Source: Maniola hyperantus
Lineage: Eukaryota; Arthropoda; Insecta; Lepidoptera; Nymphalidae
Direction: 5' to 3'
DNA: 64,000 nucleotides
NCBI RefSeq assembly: GCF_902806685.2
Contig: NC_048549.1
Coordinates: 10,557,594 to 10,621,593, forward strand
Shown here: positions 42,891-50,097 of the stretch, in pieces
Numbering within the stretch: the stretch's first letter is position 1
Layout of the letters: each line of letters opens with the position of its first letter
Notes under the pieces: model-generated
Told to the model about the DNA's origin: nothing
What the model saw: the letters and a program-made list of their open reading frames with translations, nothing else
Databases searched by the model: none
Translations under genes and position numbers: made by a program

Positions 42891-43243
42891 ATTGACTTAA
42901 AGAATTTAGAGATACTGTGTACAACCGAATTAGGGCTCTTTTATAGCATAATATGTTTTAGTTGACCTCATGGCGACCTCATGCTCTAAAGATACGTGTT
43001 GACATAAGGATAAGCGCGGATCTAAAAAGCTCTCAGTATAAAGCAACGGGTGGTTGTGGCTTAACGACGATACTAGGAACACCATCAGTTTGGTGGTTTC
43101 AGTACCAAAAGAAAACTTTGAACGAGATTTAAAAAAATTTTTTTTGACGAAACAAGTAAGTAAGAGTTAAGTAAGTACGTAAAAAGAGCAATTCTAACTT
43201 TTGGATTTATGTGCGTTCTAAGAACTAACTCTAACACTCGCTG

Positions 43244-43392
43244 TAACGGTGAAGGAAAACGTCGTGAGGAAACCTGCATGCCTGTGAGTTCTCCATAATA
43301 TTTCCGAAGCTGTGTGAAGACTGCCAATCCGTTCTCATTCTGAGAGGAGACCCATGAGTAGGTACTTCAGTAGTGAGTCAACGATCATCATC
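43244..43392 (+). repeat. SINE tail fragment (second family)
   Basis: GGTGAAGGAAAACGTCGTGA, AAACCTGCATGCCTGTGAG and TCATTCTGAGAGGAGACCCA. Confidence 0.7.
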
Positions 43393-43476
43393 AGTACCCT
43401 TATTATAAATGCGAAAGTGTGTTTGTTTGTTTGTTTGTCCTTCAATCACGTCGCAACGCATGCATGGGTATACTTA
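43393..43476 (-). repeat. Left half of RTE-type tail split by LTR element
   Basis: CCCTTATTATAAATGCGAAA, CCTTCAATCACGTCGCAACG and GCATGGGTATAC. Resumes as GATAAAGACCTGGAGAGTGG at 45482. Confidence 0.8.
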
Positions 43477-43480
43477 TGTA

Positions 43481-43730
43481 TATCGGCAGAGAGCTCTAGG
43501 ATCGTCTTATTTCCTTCTATTGGGCGTTTATCTACAGGGTTATTATGTTGGCTTAATAGGAACGCGGGATACGATTCTACACAAGTACACAAGTCGTTTC
43601 TCTTACCATCTTCAAACCATATTGTTTTTCTTACGTGTCCATGGTAACCCAGATTGTGTCATAATGCGTAGACTCGATCAACGCCACTAGACAACGTTTG
43701 CGTCCCGATTACTGCCGAGTATCTCCGACA
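43481..43730 (-). repeat. LTR, 3' copy on - strand
   Basis: Starts TATCGGCAGAGAGCTCTAGG and ends CGAGTATCTCCGACA. Two mismatches to 45228-45477 (GGGCG/GGCCG near 43521; TAGACAACG/TAGGCAACG near 43690). Confidence 0.85.
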
Positions 43731-44088
43731 CGCCTGTCCTTAGCAGCACACGCCCTCGTGTGAAGTACATCAGCTGCAGTTACTCTGAGAAGAAATAAAA
43801 CAACCAAAGAGTAGCTATTTAAACACTTACCGACGAGTACTTGATTCCTCGCCAATTCTGACCTCAACTTCCATAAAGAAAATCTTAGCATCATTAAAAT
43901 CATTATCGCCAGTTATTTCAAATATCTAGAAACCATTTAACTGAGCTACAGTTTATTTCGCATTATTGTTCATAAACAAAACAAATAGGTTCTCAATCAT
44001 TTTTTTTTACCACAGCCATGTATCAGTCGTTTACTTTAAAAATCTAAAACACTCGAGTCAACACTCCTATCGGCCCGGCTCCCACAGC

Positions 44089-44327
44089 CAACGAGCAATT
44101 GTAATATTGCCCACGCACATCCATCCCCCGTGGATTGCGGTTTCACTCTCACATCCATCACAGTGGATCAACGAGCAATTGTAATTGCCCACGCACATCC
44201 ATCCCCCGTGGATTGCGGTTTCACTCTCTCATCCATCACAGTGGATCAACGAGCAATTGTAATTGCCCACGCACATCCATCCCCCGTGGATTGCGGTTTC
44301 ACTCTCACATCCATCGCAGTGGATCAT
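44089..44327. repeat. 78-bp tandem repeat, about three copies
   Basis: CCACGCACATCCATCCCCCG starts at 44111, 44189 and 44267. Each unit has ATCCATCCCCCGTGGAT and ATCCATCACAGTGGAT, two short hairpins. 78 is a multiple of three, so frames stay open; the + strand translation repeats every 26 residues, but coding is not supported. Confidence 0.9.
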
Positions 44328-45227
44328 CCGTGTGCATCTCCCATACACACGCGCACCTGTCTGCGCTACGGTCTCTCAAGACCCCGACCTCCACCAGAGC
44401 TAAACGCGCATCGCGCGCCCACGGACTCTCAAGTTGCCCCAAGAGACACCGATTTCTACCGGGCTGCGACTACGTAATAACTACTGGCACGGTCAAACTT
44501 CATATGGCCGATAGAGTTTCTACTCGAGCTGTTACTGATCACCTTACTCATCATCATGATCATCAATTACATTGTTTACGTCACTTCGAGTGGTACATGA
44601 CCTAGGTACTGGCATTTTTTTAAATTTATCATGTGCATATTTTGTAACTTCTATTTAAATTTAGAGCTTTTAACGTATAACGGTCACGTACACAACATAA
44701 AATCCATTCCGTAGGTACTGAACACTCGTGTTTGACCAATAGCAGCCACAGAAACCACATTATTAACACATTCAGCGTTAAACTTGAATGTAAAACTTTA
44801 TTTAAATAACGAGCACTCAGCACAGGAATCTTAAGAAAATGCATTTACATCACCTTTATGTTCCAATATGCCTAAAATTGGTTGTACGACGCAGACATCT
44901 ACGTGTCGCTCACCAGCTGCCCTCGTCGCGCTCGTCCCGCAAAGGAATATTAGTTGTAAACGCCATAGCTCGGATCCTCGTAGTTTGAATAAATTATTTT
45001 GATTTTGATTTCATACGTCATAATCGTTCGTCGTGCATGATCTTGAATCCGTGCCTGGTTATCAGGTAATCAAACTCGGGTAAATCTCCACGGTAATTTG
45101 GTTTAGGCTATTGTAAGGTGACAATCCGTTCACGCATGTTTTCGTTCTGTTGTTCAAACAGTGTACGCCAATTATCATTACCGTTCCCGTTGTTCCCGGT
45201 CTGTGCCAACACTGATCCCACTTCTGA

Positions 45228-45477
45228 TATCGGCAGAGAGCTCTAGGATCGTCTTATTTCCTTCTATTGGCCGTTTATCTACAGGGTTATTATGTTGGCT
45301 TAATAGGAACGCGGGATACGATTCTACACAAGTACACAAGTCGTTTCTCTTACCATCTTCAAACCATATTGTTTTTCTTACGTGTCCATGGTAACCCAGA
45401 TTGTGTCATAATGCGTAGACTCGATCAACGCCACTAGGCAACGTTTGCGTCCCGATTACTGCCGAGTATCTCCGACA
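45228..45477 (-). repeat. LTR, 5' copy on - strand
   Basis: Same 250-bp sequence as 43481-43730, with the TGTA duplication at its right edge. Confidence 0.85.
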
Positions 45478-45481
45478 TGTA

Positions 45482-45598
45482 GATAAAGACCTGGAGAGTG
45501 GCATAGGCTACTTTTTATTATCTCAGAAAATCAAAGAGTTCCCACAGAATTAAAAAAAAACAGAATTCCACACGAAGTTGTGGGCATCAGCTAGTTAT
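45482..45598 (-). repeat. Right half of split RTE-type tail
   Basis: GATAAAGACCTGGAGAGTGG, CATAGGCTACTTTTTA and GTTGTGGGCATCAGCTAGT. Confidence 0.8.
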
Positions 45599-45599
45599 T

Positions 45600-46125
45600 A
45601 AATAAAATACTTAAATAAAATATCTTGAAATATGAAAAAAAATGTTATTTTCGGTAGGTTAGAGTCCAGAGAAATTAAGTAATGCGGAATGTGTCTGATT
45701 GAGGCAAAACTGAGCATATTGGTGTAAGGAATCATATGGCATTGATTTTTAAATTGTGAAAAACTATCTCGGGACTTTCTAAAAATCTCATTATCACCAA
45801 GAGCTTTGAACTCTTTTTTAAAGGAATTATAAGAGCTTTAGATAATAGTTCAACAGTTCTAAGAAACAAAATAAATGTTAGTCCATATTGTCTCTTTTTT
45901 TAAAATGTTGGTTACACTACAATGCGGAGGTTTCTTGGCGCCGGATTGAGTAATAGGATTTTATTAAGAACTGTCATTATGTTTAAAAACATATATTTAA
46001 GTAATATGATTTCTATACATATATAACTCTAGATACAATATTTTACTTTGGGTTATTTCGTAGCTTCATAGGAGTAGAATATGATTTTTGTTTCAAATAC
46101 TCAGTTACCTGCCGTGGTCAGTAAA
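45600..46125. other. Intergenic, nothing recognised
   Basis: AT-rich; no gene or known repeat. Confidence 0.4.
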
Positions 46126-46436
46126 AGCTGTGGTAGCCTAGTGGTTAGGACGTCCGCCTTCCAATCGGAGGTCGGGGGTTCGATCCCGGGCACGCACTTC
46201 TGACTTTTCAGAGTTATGTGCGTTTTTAAGTAATTAAAATATCACTTGCTTTAACGGTGAAGGAAAAACATCGTGAGGAAACCTGCATGCCTGAGAGTTC
46301 TCCATAATGTTCTCAAAGGTGTGTGAAGTCTGCCAATCCACACTTGGTCAGCGTGGTAGAATATGGCCAAAACCCTTCTCACTCTGAGAGGAGACCTGTG
46401 CTCTGTAGTGAGCCGGTTGATCATGATGATGATGAC
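46126..46436 (+). mobile_element. tRNA-derived SINE (second family), full copy
   Basis: Head AAGCTGTGGTAGCCTAGTGG (A box), CCGCCTTCCAATCGGAGG (anticodon arm), GGGGGTTCGATCCCGG (B box); body GGTGAAGGAAAAACATCGTG; end GATCATGATGATGATGA. Best copy of this family in the window. Confidence 0.9.
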
Positions 46437-46462
46437 TCAGTTACCAATAGCCTTCCTATTGG

Positions 46463-46582
46463 TAACTGCCTCCCTCCCTTACTGGGGCAGTAGTTGTGGT
46501 CCTGGGTTCCCTGCCAGGAATCGAACCCGGGACCTCCCACTAACAAGACCACAGCGCTTACCACTGCGCCAGGGAGGTCGTT
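46463..46582 (-). mobile_element. tRNA-derived SINE (third family), head
   Basis: Reverse strand: ACCTCCCTGGCGCAGTGGTA (A box) and GGTCCCGGGTTCGATTCCTG (B box). A fuller relative is at 60338-60556. Confidence 0.75.
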
Positions 46583-46729
46583 AAACATCAATGCCTCCTA
46601 ACATAAAAGAGTAAGTAGGTACATTTTGTACTCTTTATTGGGAAAGTACAGTACCTATGCAAATTTTATAATTATTATAAGTAGCCATTTGTTTGCCTTT
46701 AGTAATGAAATCAAAATTCTTAGCACATA

Positions 46730-46891
46730 GGTACCGACAGTGGCGTGCACAGTGTTTGAAGCCAGGGTAGGCATTAGTTAGGTAGGAACCTGTTTACTGG
46801 CAGGTCATAATGAAAAATATGCATAGAGCTATTACAACTGGGGTAAGCAGTGCATTTATGCCTCTATGACCTGCACGCCACTGGGTACCGA
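46730..46891. mobile_element. hAT-type MITE with 8-bp target duplication
   Basis: Element 46738-46883 (146 bp) begins CAGTGGCGTGCA and ends TGCACGCCACTG; GGTACCGA flanks it exactly on both sides (46730-46737, 46884-46891). Inner GCAGGTCATA and TATGACCTGC also pair. Confidence 0.93.
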
Positions 46892-46894
46892 CCC

Positions 46895-47425
46895 AGGTAT
46901 TTATTTTCTAAATTCTAATTAAACTCGTGAAAACTGAGGCAATTTATCAAACAACACAACCCGAATAATAAGTAATCTCTATACTTACTTCTATACTAGG
47001 TAATATTATAAAGAGGTTTAAAGTTTGTAAGTTTGTGTGTATGAAGTAATCTCTGGAACTACTGAACCGATTTTATAAATTCTTTTTTTAATGAAAATAT
47101 TACAATAAAACTGAAAGCTAGCCTTATCTAATTAACAAATCATGCCCGCGTGGAATGGTGCAAAGAATACTGGCTGCATTTCCGCGCTGGAGATGGCTGA
47201 TCCGTTGCGCAAAAAAAATGAGCTAGCCCTTCTGTTACCAGTAGAAAGCTACATTATTCCCGTGTTCCTGACATAGGCTATATTATTTTATTTTCAAAAA
47301 AATTAGAGCTACAATAATTATTGTAAAAAGCTACCCGTGCGAAGCCGGGGCGGGTCGCTAGTGTATAATAAAATTGCAGTATACAGTTGGTCTGTTTATT
47401 TGTTAGTTCGCGTATGAAAAAAACA
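46895..47425. other. Intergenic, old repeat remnants
   Basis: At 46995-47345, AGGTAATATTATAAAGAGGT, AAGTTTGTGTGTATG and GAACTACTGAACCGATTTT, with CGAAGCCGGGGCGGGTCGCT, look like a diverged RTE-type tail on the reverse strand. No gene. Confidence 0.45.
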
Positions 47426-47426
47426 G

Positions 47427-47600
47427 GCCAAGTGCGAGTTACACTAGTGTTACAGTGCGAGGGTTCCGGACTACATTCGTATTTTTTCGAAATTTTGCAC
47501 GATAAATCAAAAACTATTGCATAAAAAAATAAATAAAAATCTTGAAAATTGAAAATTATTATTAAGTAACCTACTTATAGATATATCTAGTTTAGCGGAT
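47427..47600 (+). repeat. GGCCAAGTGCGAGTC-family head fragment
   Basis: AACAGGCCAAGTGCGAGTTA, GGGTTCCGGACTAC and TTGCACGATAAATCAAAAAC. Confidence 0.65.
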
Positions 47601-47814
47601 TTAGCAAAATAACGCATTCTTCCTTGTGAAATCCGAAGGCACAAGCTAGTAAGCAATATAATATCAAAGAAAGCCATTACAAAGCGAGTAAATATAAATG
47701 GAACTTGTAATTAAAGCAGCAAGGACGCACAAATTTGTAAAGGAGTCGCTCTTGAGTATTCAATAGTCGGAACACACTAAAGACTTTTTGTTTTAAACAT
47801 ACCTAATATGTGCC

Positions 47815-48045
47815 TCTCCCTCTCCGGTCGTTCCTTCATTACTGAAGATCGTGGTCCTGGCAAGATTCCAGCTTCGAATGGATCAGCTGTTCACATTACC
47901 TTCTGTCGGTGGCCATTTTAGCGATGGTGTAGAACTGGTACGAATTGGAGTCCTTCAGTTGCTCAGACCATCTAATAGGTGAGCGGTCTCTCCCTTTTCT
48001 GCCCTCAGTGTTGCCCGTAACAATCAGCTTTTCTAGGCGGTTGTT
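47815..48045 (-). mobile_element. LINE ORF2 C-terminal fragment
   Basis: The reverse strand codes NNRLEKLIVTGNTEGRKGRD then RSPIRWSEQLKDSNSYQF and AKMATDRRK. The EGRKGRDRSPIRW motif is typical of the ORF2 C-terminus in RTE-like LINEs. Confidence 0.65.
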
Positions 48046-48109
48046 ATGATTATATATTTATGTAAGAATGTAGTTTACCGAATAATTACATGATCAACTA
48101 AGGATGAAA

Positions 48110-48530
48110 ACTGGCCAAGTGCGAGTCAGGCTTGCGCACCGAGGCTTCCGTACTACAGTCGTATTTTTTCGACATTTTGCACGGTAAATCAAAAACTATG
48201 ATTCATCTGAAAAATTTGTTTTAGAATCCACAGGTGAAGCCCCTTCATATGATACCCCACTTGATATAGTTATCTTACCTTAATAATTGAAAATACTAAT
48301 TTTTAGTTCATGACCATAATTTAATTTTTTTGTGTGATTTAACCACACGTTCACGGTTATCAGATTTTTGCCCTAAAGTCTGCTATAAGACCTACCTATC
48401 TGCCGAATTTCATGATTCTAGGATAACGGGAAGTACCCTGTAGGTTTCTTGACAGACCGACAGACAGACAGACAACAAAGTGATCCTATAAGGGTTCTGT
48501 TTTTCCTTTTGAGGTACGGAACCTTAAAAA
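48110..48530 (+). mobile_element. GGCCAAGTGCGAGTC-family repeat, near full length
   Basis: CTGGCCAAGTGCGAGTCAGG, GCACGGTAAATCAAAAACTA, GATTTAACCACACGTTCACG, CCCTGTAGGTTTCTTGACAG and GATCCTATAAGGGTTC. Opposite orientation to 19928-20402. Confidence 0.8.
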
Positions 48531-49070
48531 AAAATATAAACATGATAAAGAGCCATAGGCAACTATCCATCGAGCGACATGTCGCGTGTATGAACTTGCG
48601 ATAATTCGACTTTATGTCGCTTTTACGGGTCACATCGTAAATATTTTGACGCGACGCGCATGAAACAAACGATTTACGAGTTTAAAATATAATGTCTCAT
48701 GTACATTACGCTTGTAAAGGCTAAGCGTTTGTAATACTGACTCATCTGACATCACAGCACAGTCAGTAAAAAATCAGTGGTCCATACCGGTAGGTTGGTG
48801 GGCTTACCTACTATCATTGAAGACTAAATTTGAATTTGAAAAAATGAAACCAAAAAGCCTTTCCAGTTTTACATTGAAACCCACTAAGCCGTTTATAAGA
48901 AAACAAATAGACAGACAAACTCGGATAGCGAATTTTCAAATAAATAAAGAATGAAAGTATATTTTAAACTACTTACCTACCTCTGTTTGCAACGAATTAA
49001 AAATAAGCAGCCAGTTTATATGACAATTTTTATGCCCGTAAAACAAAGTTCTCCCGGTTTAATTGACCTA
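48531..49070. other. Intergenic, nothing recognised
   Basis: No gene or known repeat seen. Confidence 0.4.
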
Positions 49071-49072
49071 TA

Positions 49073-49440
49073 CAGGGTGTAACCAGAACGCTGGCAAAAA
49101 CAAAGACAGGTGATAGAACTGATGATTACTGATATGATACCACAAAAAACGCAAAAAAAATATAAAAAAATTCCTATATTTTGTAAAAGTTTACGATATA
49201 TTGCAAATAAAACATCTGACTGACGCTAGAGGTCAACAAACGTTGCGTAAGTAGGCCACTCGGAGTCAATGCCGCGTCGTAGGCGGGGCATTGGCCGAGT
49301 TTAGCACGCTATATTCGCATGTTTGAAAAATACTAAATCAATAAAACTACAAAATGAGGCTAATGATTATTGGTATTGGATTGTGTTTAGATAGTATAAC
49401 AATAACGCTAAGTTTTTGCCAGTGTTCTGGTTACAGCCTG
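49073..49440. mobile_element. TA-flanked MITE, CAGGGTGTAACCAGAACGC ends
   Basis: 368 bp. Left CAGGGTGTAACCAGAACGCT then GGCAAAAAC; right GTTTTTGCCAGTGTTCTGGT then TACAGCCTG. TATA on both sides. Inner inverted pair near AATGCCGCGTCGTAGGCGGG. Copies at 63691-63886 and, split, from 54083. Confidence 0.88.
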
Positions 49441-49541
49441 TATAGGTATATGCAAAAAAGTCGCTACGACAACCTAGACCGAATAGAGTCTCAATCAATA
49501 CACCTTACTGATAGTAATATTATGTGCAATATATTATTAAC

Positions 49542-49738
49542 TAGCTTATTCCCGCGACTTCATTCGCGTGGACTGCACAACTTTCGAACCCCTATTTTAC
49601 CCCTTCATGGGTTGAATTTTAAAAAATCCTTTGTTAGCGGGTGCCTACGTCATAATAATAGCTATCTGCATGCAAAATTTCAGCCCGATCCGTCTAGTGG
49701 TTTGAGCTGTGCCTTGATAAATCAGTCAGCCAGTCACA
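49542..49738 (-). repeat. GGTGACTGACTGACTG-family repeat
   Basis: ACTAGCTTATTCCCGCGACT, GCAAAATTTCAGCCCGATCC and GATAAATCAGTCAGCC. Confidence 0.75.
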
Positions 49739-49739
49739 G

Positions 49740-50027
49740 TCCAGGCACTAAAGTAAAGTGACGCAATAAAATACACAAAGATCCCTTTTTATTGGGGACA
49801 CAAAAGTCTGTGCAGAGCTTAAACTCTGTGAGACATGAGCAAACTTACTCGGGATGACAATCCAAATACATTGTACTCGTAAAATCTGTCGTATGCTGGT
49901 CGTATGGTCGGTTCTAGCCAGAGAGGCACATTAATCTAGAGTCTGATCTGATAATGATAAAAATATGGCCTTTCAGGCTGATTGACAGAAATGCTTTATA
50001 GAAGTTCAAATTGGTTCAAAATTCAAT
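49740..50027. other. Intergenic, nothing recognised
   Basis: No gene or known repeat seen. Confidence 0.4.
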
Positions 50028-50097
50028 TTTTTTTTTTTTTTTTTTTTTAATAGATATAGCGAGCAAGCGAGCAGGCGGGTCACCTGATGTTAAGTGA

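Larger units (their letters stand above)
43481..45477 (-). mobile_element. Small non-autonomous LTR retrotransposon (TRIM-like)
   Basis: Two 250-bp direct repeats (43481-43730 and 45228-45477) differ at two positions only. Ends read TATCGG...CCGACA on +, that is TGTCGG...CCGATA on -, with a 4-bp target duplication TGTA at 43477-43480 and 45478-45481. A purine-rich AAGGACAGGCG borders one LTR on the - strand, suggesting that transcription orientation. The 1497-bp interior has no gag, protease, RT or integrase frame, but holds a 78-bp tandem repeat. The primer-binding site is not assigned. Confidence 0.8.

Noticed and set aside
44089..44327. CRISPR-like array
   Set aside because: The units are contiguous 78-bp tandem copies without unique spacers, in a eukaryotic genome.
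44130..44605. Repeat-containing protein of 115-156 residues
   Set aside because: Two overlapping frames are open only because the repeat length is a multiple of three. No start context or homology; it lies within the LTR element and on the strand opposite to its likely transcript.
46463..46582. Functional tRNA gene on the - strand
   Set aside because: The head pairs poorly as a cloverleaf and matches a SINE with a longer copy at 60338-60556.
49354..49761. 135-codon open frame
   Set aside because: It runs across a MITE end and into a different dispersed repeat.
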